A stretch of 64,000 nucleotides of DNA from Emiliania huxleyi CCMP1516. Its lineage: Eukaryota > Haptophyta > Isochrysidales > Noelaerhabdaceae. A program made the position numbers and the translations under genes. Shown here piece by piece: positions 10,006 to 19,032 of this stretch. The notes beneath the pieces were generated by a model. It searched no databases and was not told the origin of the DNA. It was given only the letters and a program-made list of their open reading frames with translations. The stretch's first letter is position 1, and every line of letters begins with the position of its first letter. The DNA is taken from positions 501,566 to 565,565 of the forward strand of contig NW_005197128.1 of assembly GCF_000372725.1 (NCBI RefSeq), given 5' to 3'.

Positions 10006-11463
10006 ATGTTCCTTGGACACACAGGGACGATGATCAGCAGCGACCTCAACGCCTCGCTGTCACCCGTGTCGGCCCTGCACTTGGCCGTGGTGATGCTCGT
10101 TGTGTGGCGAGCCTTTGCACACCGTGCCACCGCCTACCTGAAGAGCAGCTCGGCCACCGATACGGACGGCGGAACGGATGCTGTGGCAAGCGAGCAGCGC
10201 AATCGGCCGCATCAGCGGATGATCCCAAAGGCTGAGGCGGCCGGCGACCTCCAAGCTCGCGATCGGCACCACCTCTCGCTAAGAAAGAACGAGGTGCTTG
10301 AGGTCTTGGACGACAGCAAGCTCTGGTGGCTCGTGCGCAACTCTCAGGGCGACGTTGGCAAGGTGCCCTACAACTACATGCGTCTCGTCGAGGATGACGT
10401 AGCGAAGGCTCCACGGACACCTGCGCTGGCCAGGCGAGCTGCCAAGGAGCCTCCTCCTCGTGGCTCGTCGTGGCAAAGGAGCTTCGGCTCGTGCTTCCAA
10501 AAGTGCCTTCCCGCCTCGCCCGCCTCTCCGCCGGCGTCCGACCAGGGCCAGCTGTGCGACGCCTCCGCTAAGTCCTGTGCGACGCCCCCAACCAGCGAGC
10601 TCGCCGCCGCGCTGCACGCCAACCGCGAGGCTCTCGTGCGGCTGAGGGACGTGCTTGAGGGGGCGGGCGGCGAGGTGGACGCGCACACGGACATCTACCT
10701 GCTCCGCTTCCTCCTCGCCGAGAAGGGAGACGAGGCGGCGGCCGCCCGCTGGCTCCACGACACCACGCGCTGGCGACTCTCCATCGGGGCGGTCGAGATG
10801 CGGCGACAGGCGCTCGCCGGCGCGGCGCTCTTCGACCTGCACCCAGACGTGCGGGCGATCCTGTCGGTGTGTCAGTCCTTCCCGGCGCACGGACGTGCGA
10901 GAGACGGCGGGCCGCTCAACATCATCCTGCACGACGGCTTCTCCCCCACCCGCGTGATGGAGACGGTCAGCAGCGCCGGCTTTCTCGGCTCGATGGTCGC
11001 GCTGATGGAGCACAACATGGCGGCTGCTGACGCGACCTCCGCGGCGAGCGGCTCGCTCACGCGCATGTCGTTTGTCTTCTGCTACGAGGGGCTCTCGCTC
11101 AGCATGATCAACATGCGCTTCCTCACGACCTACTTTGTCAAGGTGGCCGGCCTCGACAGCCGCTACCCGAGCCTCATCGGCGCCGTGAGCTGCGTCAACG
11201 CGCCCTCCATCTTCTCCTTCGCGTTCGGCGCCGTCAGGGGTATGCTCTCCGAGGACATCCGCGGCCGGATGCGCGTCGAGAAGCCTGCCACGTCGAGGGC
11301 CGCCCTCCTCGCCCTCGCGCCGGCCTGCCACCTGCCCGCCGCCCTCGGAGGCGATTGCGAGAGCATGCCCGCCGCGGTGGCGAAGAGGACGGGGTGGGAC
11401 CGCGTCGATCCCGCCGAGAGGAGAGGGCTCCACGCCGACTCGAAGATCCGGTGCTATCTCTGA
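10006..11463 (+). CDS. SH3 domain + Sec14/CRAL-TRIO-like protein
   Basis: A single-exon 485-aa protein. Residues about 20-40 are hydrophobic (SALHLAVVMLVVWRAFA), a possible membrane anchor. Residues about 85-130 form an SH3 domain (LSLRKNEVLEVLDDSKLWWL, then GDVGKVPYNYMRLV with the ALYDY-type NY pair). From about 205 the CRAL-TRIO N-terminal helix pattern appears (DIYLLRFLLAEKGDEAAAARWL), followed by a Sec14-like lipid-binding fold (FVFCYEGLSLSMINMRFLTT, and VSCVNAPSIFSFAFGAVRGM matching the family's VNAP.IF...W). It probably binds phosphoinositides or other lipids at a membrane and recruits proline-rich partners. The SH3-Sec14 order is unusual. Confidence 0.8.
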   Translation: MFLGHTGTMISSDLNASLSPVSALHLAVVMLVVWRAFAHRATAYLKSSSATDTDGGTDAVASEQRNRPHQRMIPKAEAAGDLQARDRHHLSLRKNEVLEVLDDSKLWWLVRNSQGDVGKVPYNYMRLVEDDVAKAPRTPALARRAAKEPPPRGSSWQRSFGSCFQKCLPASPASPPASDQGQLCDASAKSCATPPTSELAAALHANREALVRLRDVLEGAGGEVDAHTDIYLLRFLLAEKGDEAAAARWLHDTTRWRLSIGAVEMRRQALAGAALFDLHPDVRAILSVCQSFPAHGRARDGGPLNIILHDGFSPTRVMETVSSAGFLGSMVALMEHNMAAADATSAASGSLTRMSFVFCYEGLSLSMINMRFLTTYFVKVAGLDSRYPSLIGAVSCVNAPSIFSFAFGAVRGMLSEDIRGRMRVEKPATSRAALLALAPACHLPAALGGDCESMPAAVAKRTGWDRVDPAERRGLHADSKIRCYL

Positions 11464-11786
11464 GCCGCGCCCTGGCGAAGCGACCACCCGAGGAGGCACC
11501 CGCGCTCACGCAGAGAGGCAGAGGGCTCTACGAGGCGCTCGAGACGACGAGAGGCGCTCATCTGTGCGCTCTCTGGCCTGGTGCTCTGCACGAGGGGTCG
11601 AGGGGACGAGGGCCTCTGCGCAGCTCGTGGCGCGCACGCGGAGCGAGGAGCCGTGAGGTCGCCCCCGGGGCCCGCGCGCGTACTGCTCAGAGCTAAAAGC
11701 TATCTGGCGTTCTCGGCGGTTTTTCGTATGCATAATTCCTTCAGCTTCACGTTCAGACATGTTCCATCACCCCATTTCCTCTCCTG
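11464..11786. other. intergenic between convergent genes
   Basis: Contains short GAGGCGCT/GAGACGA motifs and nothing else recognisable. Confidence 0.35.
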
Positions 11787-12473
11787 TCATAGCGACGCCG
11801 TCCACGTCCCCTCGTCATCGCGCAGCCTCACTCCCATCCCCTTGAGCTCCAACTTGATGGCGTCCGCCGCCGCCCAGTCCTTGGCCGCCCTCAGCGCCGC
11901 GCGCTTCGCGACCAGCGCCTCGGCGGCGGCCGCGTCGACCGCTGCGCCCTCGCCTGGCTGTGGCTTGGCGCGGCAGTAGCGCGCCGTGTGGCCTGGCTTG
12001 CCGCACTTGTGGCAATTGCCCGCTCCCGCCTTTGGCTTGGGGCACGACGCCGACAGGTGGCCGTGCGCGCCACAGTTGTAGCAGCGTGCAGCGGCCGGCT
12101 CGCTCAGTGCCGCAGTAGGGCAGGCCCGCGCCTTGTGCCCCTCCTCTCCGCAGAGGTGGCAGGCGGTTCGTCCGGCTGGCTTGTCGCACTGTTTGCTGGC
12201 GTGCCCCATCTTGCCACAGTTGTAGCAGCGCATCTTGCCGTTGCCACCGACCGCCTGCCTCCTCGCGCCCTCGCTCGTGTCGGCCACAGCGGCCGCGGCC
12301 GCTGTGGTGACGTCGGCCACAGCGGCCGCGGCCGTCGCAGCCGCCGCCGCCGACGCGTCGCTCTTCTTCCGCTTGGATCGCTTGAGCGGCTCTGCGGTTG
12401 CACCGACAGTCGCGTTGGGCTCGTCTGCGTCGGTCATCCTCTTCTTCCCCCTCTTCTCTGGCTGCTCCGGCAT
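11787..12473 (-). CDS. CCHC zinc-knuckle protein with CysRS-like C-terminal tail
   Basis: Four CCHC knuckles appear in a row: CYNCGKMGHASKQC, CHLCGEEGHKARAC, CYNCGAHGHLSASC and CHKCGKPGHTARYC, as in CNBP/GIS2-type single-stranded nucleic-acid binding proteins. Before them is a basic nuclear-localisation-like stretch (LKRSKRKK) and an Ala-rich linker. After them the tail VAKRAALRAAKDWAAADAIK, ELKGMGVRLRDDEGTWT resembles the C-terminal helix of cysteinyl-tRNA synthetases (R..AR..KDWA.AD.IR.EL..LGI.L.D...GT.W). I start at the ATG at 12473 (MPEQPEKRGKKR). An upstream ATG at 12641 would add a Leu-rich transmembrane-like segment encoded by a repetitive tract. 228 aa. Confidence 0.8.
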   Translation of the reverse strand: MPEQPEKRGKKRMTDADEPNATVGATAEPLKRSKRKKSDASAAAAATAAAAVADVTTAAAAAVADTSEGARRQAVGGNGKMRCYNCGKMGHASKQCDKPAGRTACHLCGEEGHKARACPTAALSEPAAARCYNCGAHGHLSASCPKPKAGAGNCHKCGKPGHTARYCRAKPQPGEGAAVDAAAAEALVAKRAALRAAKDWAAADAIKLELKGMGVRLRDDEGTWTASL

Positions 12474-12599
12474 GGCGGCGGAGTGTGCGGAGCCACACAC
12501 GCGTATTAGTAGGGCGAGTAGGGCAAGTAGTAGGGCAAGCAGTAGTGCAAGCCAGTGGGGCAAGCCACTGTCGTGACTCGTGGACGCGTCATCGCTTTC

Positions 12600-13470
12600 T
12601 TTTTTCACGAGTTCAGTTTTGCTGCTGTAGTCACAGTACACAGAGCAGAGAGGTCAGAGGCATGTGGTCAGAGAGGGGAGAGAGCGTAGTGTGTGCGCGC
12701 GCTGTGCGCGGGCCCGCGGGGGCGCGCATCAGAAATTGCCTTTTTTCGCTGCTCAACAGACAACACACCATAGAACTGAGCTCGCACGCGGGCAAACCCT
12801 CTCACTGCCCCGGCGCCCACGCCTCGATCTTCTTGGGCAGCAACTGGTTCGACAGGTCCTCTCCGTGGCCAAGGCAGCCGCTTTCGCCCGGGACGGCGGA
12901 TGCGCCCGACCACTGGAGCCTCCACCCGTACACCTACACGGGGGGCGGCAAGCTCATCCACAGGCACCACCACGGTCCACACGTGCCCGACGCGTGGTGC
13001 AAACGCAAGGGGCACCACGGCTGCAAGGACCACTACCCGAAGGAGATTGCGGCGTTCACGCACATGACCGAGGAGGGATACATGGCCTACCGCCGCGGGG
13101 CCGCAGACATCATGGTCGTGCCATATAACCCGTGGATCCTGCTGTACTTCACGTCGCACATCAATGTGGAGCTAGTGTGCAGCCCGACGAACGTCATCCT
13201 ATACCTCTTCAAGCTGATGAAGTACATCCACAAGGGCAGTGACGTCAACCGAATGCAGCTCGTCGCCGACGGTCAGACGCAGCGAGGCGAGCAGGGCTCG
13301 GCGGACGGCTCGACCCACCGGCGCGACGAGCGGCGCGACGAGATCCGTGAGTGGCGAAACTGCAAGACGACATGCGCAGGACGGAGACAGCGACGAGGAG
13401 GCCGAGCGGGACGGCAACGCGCTCGTCGACGACGAGGCTGAGGAGGAGGGGGAGGAGGGGGAGGAGGAGT
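12600..13470 (+). pseudogene. Helitron Rep/helicase-like N-terminal fragment
   Basis: The readable part at about 12770-13370 carries the Helitron_like_N pattern: HGPHVPDAWCKRKGHHGCKD followed by YPKE, then TEEGYMAYRRGAADIMVVPY, NPWILLYFTSHINVELVCSP and YLFKLMKYIHKGSDVNR, and further on DEIREWRNCK. In full RepHel proteins this precedes the HUH rolling-circle nuclease and a PIF1 helicase; neither follows here. The frame runs into Arg-rich and acidic low-complexity sequence. I read it as a decayed or truncated rolling-circle transposon. A helicase-type remnant on the other strand lies at 35.4-36.8 kb. Confidence 0.75.
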
Positions 13471-13472
13471 AG

Positions 13473-13916
13473 GATTCGGCGTGGCGCGTCTACTTCCTGC
13501 GAGACAAGAGCGGTCGGAGGACTTACGTCGGCGCGAGCCCCGACCCCGTCCGACGACTGCGCCAGCACAACGGCGAGCTCTCGGGAGGTGGCGCGCCCGC
13601 CGCGGGACGGCCGTGGCGCATTCTGCTCGTTGTGCGTGGCTTCTCCTCGAAGAGCGATGCGCTCGCTTTCGAGTGGGCGTGGCAGAAGCCGCACACGAGC
13701 CGGCACATTGCGCGACAGTGGGGTGTGAAGGGATTCGGGAAGTGCGGCACGCGGTCAAAAGTGTCGGTGCGGTTGGCGGCGCTCGCGCTGTTGCTCGTGC
13801 ACGGCCATTGGGCCGCGTGCGCGCTGCATGTCCGTGTGTGTGCTCCCGAGGAGTGTGGAGAGGCATTGCCTCTCATCCGGCGCGCCGCCGCGGGACTCAC
13901 GTGCGGACCGCCGTGA
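13473..13916 (+). CDS. GIY-YIG endonuclease domain protein (SLX1-like)
   Basis: The sequence reads SAWRVYFLRDKSGRTYVGAS, PDPVRRLRQHNGELSGGGAP, then RPWRILLVVRGFSSKSDAL and AFEWAWQKP. This is the GIY-YIG nuclease core in the form found in SLX1: Y-F-L / T-Y-V-G, catalytic Arg in RRLRQHN, and Glu in FEWAWQ. SLX1 cuts branched DNA such as Holliday junctions and flaps together with SLX4. No C-terminal RING/PHD zinc finger is visible, so it is shorter than animal SLX1. An acidic run (DDEAEEEGEEGEEE) lies in frame directly upstream but is separated by TAG at 13470-13472. That could be the end of an intron, a true stop, or an inactivating change. Confidence 0.7.
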   Translation, partial: DSAWRVYFLRDKSGRRTYVGASPDPVRRLRQHNGELSGGGAPAAGRPWRILLVVRGFSSKSDALAFEWAWQKPHTSRHIARQWGVKGFGKCGTRSKVSVRLAALALLLVHGHWAACALHVRVCAPEECGEALPLIRRAAAGLTCGPP

Positions 13917-14112
13917 AGCGAGTTCTTTGACTAATATCACATGTTGGGAGACTGATGGGTCAAAAGCATAGATCGTCAATCGACGCGTCGCGCCGTTGCC
14001 GATCCGCACACCGAGGTTCTTGGGTGGCGCGCCCCAGCTCTTCACAACGGACGTGGTTTTTTTCCGTTGCTCGCTCCACCACGGGCGACAACAACCGAAA
14101 GCGCCTCGCGCC

Positions 14113-16390
14113 ATGCAGCGGGAGGAGACGGAGGAGGAGCGGCGCGCGCGGCGCCTGGCCAAGAAGGCGGCCAAGGAGGCGCGCAAGGCGGAGACCGTGG
14201 CGGGCTACTCGAACAGCACCAATCCGTTCAACGATCCGAACCTGAATGAGCAGTTTGTGTGGGGCAAGAAGCAGACGCGCGACGGCACGACCGAGCAGGA
14301 GGCGCGCGCGACGGCCAAGCGGCGACGGCACGAGGTGGCGGCGGAGCTGCAGAAGGTCAAGGAGTCGCGCGAGAAGGGCGAGCGCGAGCGCGAGGCGTGG
14401 GAGGCGGAGAAGCGGCAGCTCGACAAGGAGCGGGAGCAGATGGCGTTTGCAGACAACCAGCGGCGCGAGGACGAGTTCCAGCTGCAGCAGGAGCGCTCGC
14501 GCGCGGTGCGGCGCGTCGAGGAGGGGCGCGCGCGCCTCGTCGACCTCCTCACCGCAGGGCTCTCGCTGCTCGAGAGCGACGCCGCGCCGTCTGAGCTGCT
14601 GCCGAACGAGGTGCCGGACCCGCTGGCGGTGTTTGAGCACAGCAGCGAGGCGGAGTTGCGCGAGCTGCAGGGAGAGATCTCGAGGCACTCCGACCTCGAC
14701 TCGGGCAACGCCGACTTTTGGGCCGCCATGGGCCTCGTCTGCGACGACGCGCTGCAGGCGTCGTCGGGGGACACGACGGTGACGGCAGAGGTGCGGGGCG
14801 AGATCGACGCGATGCTGGACGGCAAGTCGCCGGCGGAGCTGGACGAGCTGCAGGGGCAGATCGTCGAGCTTCCGCGGCAGGACCCAACGCCGACTACTGG
14901 GGCGCCGTGCTCGCGCGGCTGCTGCTGGTTCGCGCGCGCGCGGTGCTGAGCGGCGCGCACGGTCGGATGCGGCGCAGGCAGGCAGAGGTGGCGCGGGCGG
15001 GAGGCGGCGGGGCCGGGGGCGGCGCGGGCGGGGGCGGGGGGGCGGGGGCGGGCAGCAGCTCCGGCGCGGCGGCGGTGGCGGCGGCGGCAGAGGAGGAGGA
15101 GGAGGAGGAGGAGGGCGGCGCGGGCGCAGAGGTGTCGGAGCTGCTGGCCACCCACGAGGCGTCACTGTGAACAGCGTCTCTTCACGCCTCGAGGTGTGAA
15201 CAGGTGTCGGAGCTGCTGGCCACCCACGAGGCGGCGGCGGAGGCGGAGGCGGACGGGCGGTACAGCCCGGAGCCTCTCTCGGCGAGGCAGGTGGACGCGT
15301 CGCAGGCTGTCGATGCCGAGTCGGACGCCGCAGCCCTGCAGGCCGCCCGCCGCCGGGCGAGGAGCGCGTCGAGGCTCGCTGCGTCCAAGGCGGGGCCGGC
15401 GGCGGCGGCGGGGCCGACGGGGCCGGCGGACGGGGCGGCGGCGGAGGGGGAGGGGGAGGGCGACGGGCGGCTGGTGCAGGCGGAGGCGCGAAAGGGCATG
15501 GAGGCGGGCGAGGCTCGCTTCTCGGTCGAGGTGGCCGTCGAGGAGAAGGCACTCCAGCCGCGTGCTCACGCCCCAGCCCTCCACCTCTCCTCATCCAGCG
15601 CTGCCTGCACTCACACCCCTCCCCTCCCCTCCAAGGCCGAGTGGTGGCACGACAAGTACCGGCCGCGCAAGCCAAAGTGCGAGGGCCGCCGTGGCCCCTC
15701 CCCCCCTCCCCCCCCCCCCTCTCCCCCCTCCCCCCACACCCTCCTCGGCGCGAGCCGCCGCTCCCACCGCGCGCGTGGCCAACGCCTCTGCTGACTCCCC
15801 TCGCCCCCGCCCCCGCCCCCGCCCCCGCCCCCGCCCCGCCACTTTCTCACCTAAGCCCACCTGTGGCCGCAGGTACTTCAACCGCGTGCACACCGGGTAC
15901 GAGTGGAACAAGTACAACCAGACGCACTACGACCACGACAACCCGCCGCCAAAGATGGTGCAGGGGTACAAGTTCAACGTCTTCTACCCCGACCTGATCG
16001 ACCGGCGCAAGACGCCGACCTACTCCCTCTCGCCCGACCCGGGCTCGTCGGACACCTGCATCCTGCGCTTCCACGGCGCACCGCCCTTAGTCATGCCGCA
16101 GAGCCACGCCTCACGCACCTACTCGCTGGCCGCTTGATCTCGCCGTCTTCTCGCGACATGGCCGCTGCCCCTGCCTCGATGCGATGCTCGAGAAGGCGTG
16201 GTGCTGTAGAGTATGGCCCTCACCCGCCTCTGCCCTTCGCCCCTCAGGCGGCCCTCCGTACGAGGACATCGCCTTCAAGATCGTCAACCAGGAGTGGGAG
16301 ACCAACCACAAGCGCGGCTTCCGCTGCCGCTTCGAGCGGGGCATCCTGCAGCTCTACTTCAACTTCAAGCGCCACCGCTACCGCCGCTGA
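14113..16390 (+). CDS. CACTIN: cactin
   Basis: Cactin is a conserved spliceosome-associated nuclear protein. The N-terminus (ERRARRLAKKAAKEARKAE) leads to NPFNDPNLNEQFVWGKKQ, then the long coiled coil and the mid domain (VEEGRARLVDLLTAGLSLLE). The C-terminal domain reads AEWWHDKYRPRKPK | YFNRVHTGYEWNKYNQTHYD, VQGYKFNVFYPDLIDRRKTP and GGPPYEDIAFKIVNQEWE to FKRHRYRR. Supported introns: 15132-15203 (72 bp, flanked by 30-nt direct repeats), 15677-15872 (GT-AG) and 16076-16247 (GC-AG). An in-frame GT..AG intron at about 15562-15636 is possible. Near 14885 the frame changes (RQDPT versus GPNADYWGAVL): one base seems missing in ACCCAACG, a sequencing error or a real lesion. Confidence 0.9.
15689..15840 (+). 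repeat. pyrimidine-rich and (CCCCCG)n simple repeats in cactin intron
   Basis: C/T-only runs at 15700-15745 and CGCCCC repeats at 15800-15840 fill this cactin intron upstream of its CAG acceptor; probably the polypyrimidine tract expanded by slippage. Confidence 0.8.
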
Positions 16391-17200
16391 CTGGGTGGGG
16401 GATGCGCCGTGCGCGCTCTACTGCCGCCTCGAGTCGAGAGGAGCTGCCGCGGTGTCGCCTCGCGCTTTCGCGCGCTCGATCGCGCGCGGCGGAGAGTCTT
16501 GGCGGAAGCTGGAAGAGACGCAGACGCCGATCACCAAAATACATCCAAGAAACCCGCCGGCAGCGCGAGCTGCCGGCCACATTGAGAGCTGTTCGTCCAC
16601 CGCGTCGCGCACTCGTCCCAACCGGGGGGGGGGGGCGCAGACGCTCGTTCTGCGCGCCAACGGCTGGTGACGCTGTGTTGCCCTTGAGCTAGTCCCCTTC
16701 CCCGGTCGCCGGTCGCCTAGCCTCTGCGCTGTCTGGCGAACGCCTGTATCCCATGCGCGCGGACCACGCTTGCGTGGATGCGTGGCTGGCAGGCTGACCC
16801 CCCATGCGCCATGGCTGAGTGACCCGTGTGCGGGGTAACCCGCGCACGGGGAAGCTTCAGCCTTCACGACGCAGGGCGATGGCGCTAAGAGGTTCCTCTT
16901 TTCCGCGCCCCCCCCCGCAAGGCGCGCGATACACAAAATGCGTGTTACGACTTACGTTATATACGTATATCATGTATCGCGGGGGAGAATGGGAGGTTGG
17001 AGCGCCCGCCGGCTCCCCGCCGCGCTGGCCGGCCAGGCCCCGGCGTCGGCAGCGCCAGCGGCAAGATCGTGGCATGCGACGGTCGCTCCAAAACGATCGT
17101 TCTCCCCCCCCGCCCCACAACCAACAGGAATGGAGTTTTTTCTGACTGTCGTAACCGCAAACTGAAACAACGGCGCGCCTGACATTTTGTGGACTCTGAC
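16391..17200. other. intergenic with a shared repeat fragment
   Basis: The stretch 16435-16515 (GAGAGGAGCTGCCGCGGTGT, CGCCTCGCG, later GGAGAGTCTTGGCGGAAG) resembles 18787-18845. No gene is supported. AT-richer sequence (16930-16985) lies before the methyltransferase. Confidence 0.45.
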
Positions 17201-18172
17201 ATGCACACGCGTGCCACGTCGCGCATGCACACTGCAGGTGCGGCGCGGTCGAGTGGACATACACTCTGCCTCGTTGACTTGTTCTGCGGTGCTGGCGGTG
17301 TGAGCCACGGAGCTGCTATGGCCGGCGTGGAATGTGTGCTGGCTGTCGATAGCAACCAGCTGTGCTTGGACGTGCACAAAGCAAATCATCCTGGCGCGCA
17401 CCATGCCTGCATCATTCTCGGTGGGGAACTGTCCGAGCTGCAGCAAGCTCTCACAGCTGCTGTGGGGAACAGGCCTTACCATCTGCACATGAGTCCGGAG
17501 TGCAAGCGGGTGTCCAGAGCCAACTGCTGCAGGACTGAAGAAGGCGTCGAGAGCACGATCTCACTAATGCAGTGGTGCCTCACGCTCGCAAGGCGATTGC
17601 AACCCGAGCCTGCGACGTGGACCCTGGAGCAGGCCCACGCGTTCGAGGTGTACACCGCATTCCCGCAACACATTGTCGTCCGCTGTGAGCAGTTTGGTGT
17701 TGCCCAGACTCGGAAGCGAATACTCATGGGCACCCCGCAGGTCTTGCAGCGGCTCCAGGAAGCACTCATTCAGACGAGAACTCCAGCTCAGGTTCTGACG
17801 CACCTGCGTCCCTTGCGACAGTATCTACTCAAGCTTGGCACGACAAACACGTCAATCAAGAAGAAGGAGCAGCAAGCAGCGGAGGGAAGAAAACACACGC
17901 GCATTGCGACCATGCAGTTTGTGCGACCCTTGAGTGTGCCAACCTATACAGTGACGCAAAAGAATCTCTTCCTGGTGGATACGCGCACCAGGAGCATTGT
18001 GCGGACGCTGAACAGCAGAGAGCTGAGTCTTCTTCAAGGCTTCCCACCGCAATACCAATTTGCGCTCCGCCGTCAAAAGGATGTGGTGAGGATGGTCGCA
18101 AATGCTGTGCCGCCACCTGTAGCTGCGGCCATCTTGAAGTGTGCGCTTGAGGTTGTGGCGGCGCCAGCGTAG
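17201..18172 (+). CDS. C5 cytosine-specific DNA methyltransferase (Dcm type)
   Basis: A single-exon 323-aa enzyme that transfers methyl from SAM to cytosine C5. Visible motifs: I LCLVDLFCGAGGVSHGAAMA; IV with the catalytic Cys in MSPECKRVSRANC (PEC instead of the common PCQ, as in some bacterial and phage enzymes); VIII VAQTRKRILMGTP; IX RELSLLQGFPPQY; X VANAVPPPVAAAIL. The short target-recognition region lies between VIII and IX. There is no BAH, CXXC or chromodomain, so it is not a typical DNMT1/CMT. GC content and codon use are visibly lower than in neighbours and no intron is seen, which fits acquisition from a bacterium or large virus. Start at the first ATG (MHTRATSR). Confidence 0.92.
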   Translation: MHTRATSRMHTAGAARSSGHTLCLVDLFCGAGGVSHGAAMAGVECVLAVDSNQLCLDVHKANHPGAHHACIILGGELSELQQALTAAVGNRPYHLHMSPECKRVSRANCCRTEEGVESTISLMQWCLTLARRLQPEPATWTLEQAHAFEVYTAFPQHIVVRCEQFGVAQTRKRILMGTPQVLQRLQEALIQTRTPAQVLTHLRPLRQYLLKLGTTNTSIKKKEQQAAEGRKHTRIATMQFVRPLSVPTYTVTQKNLFLVDTRTRSIVRTLNSRELSLLQGFPPQYQFALRRQKDVVRMVANAVPPPVAAAILKCALEVVAAPA

Positions 18173-19032
18173 AAGAGTCTCTCTCTCTCCCCAGCGTAGC
18201 ACGTGATTTTCAGGGTATGTGTAGCTCGCTTGCACACGCGAACATATACTACAGGTACAAGTTTCTCCGAGACCTCGGGAGCGGGCAGTTATTCACACCT
18301 CGGCAGTGTGGGGAGGGCAGGGCAGGGCAGTGTGGATTTAACACCCGGGGCAGGTAGGGGATCGGGCAGGGCAGTACGGCAGGGCAGGGCAGGGCAGTTG
18401 TGCGGCAGTATATGCGGCAGGGCAGGACCACACAAGCAGAGTGGGCAGACATATACCCAAGAAGGTGGAGAGACTGTTGACAGAGTTTGCGACGAGGAGC
18501 GAAGGAATTATTTTGGGGGCATCACCGCTCTCAACGGAGTTGCTTAGGCGGCTCCGATGGTTTGCCTGTGTTGGTGTGTCAGCACGCGCCAACAGTCCGT
18601 CGAAACAGTCGGTGCACAACACACTGCGAAAATTTAGGTGGCTCGCCGTCCTCGCAGGAGGAGTCGCTTAGGCGGCTCCCGTGGTGTATCTGTGTTGGTG
18701 CCAGTGCGTGCAAGTCCCGTGTGCCCAGTGTTGCGGCCTGTGCGCGGGCTGAAATTCTTTTTGCAGAGGTTGATACAGGCTGTTTCATTCGAGAGGAGCC
18801 GCCGCGGTGTCGCCTCTCTTTCCCGCGAGAGTCTTGGCGGAAGGAGGGAGCCTCCTGTACGCCGCCGGACTATCAAGCCCAACTAAAGATAAAAATGAAG
18901 AACGTACGCTAGAATGCACGCATACCCACGTTTATTCTTAAGTTCATACGAAGCTCGTACGTTCCCCTGTTTGCTCGCGTCGGCGCCGCCGAGCGCTGCA
19001 CGGAGAGCATATTCACTGACCACCAACGACAG
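18173..19032. repeat. intergenic repeats: (GGGCA)n and duplicated GGCGGCTCC blocks
   Basis: GGGCAGGGCAG repeats run through 18305-18425. Two blocks at 18541-18600 and 18660-18725 share TTAGGCGGCTCC, then GTGTTGGTG. The stretch 18787-18845 matches part of 16435-16515. GAAATTCTTTTTGCAG lies at about 18751. No gene is supported, although a first exon of the next gene may lie near 18900-19030. Confidence 0.5.

Noticed and set aside
12398-12770. Upstream extension of the Helitron frame through the CCHC gene
   Set aside because: It is antisense to a clear zinc-knuckle gene and only becomes protein-like after about 12770.
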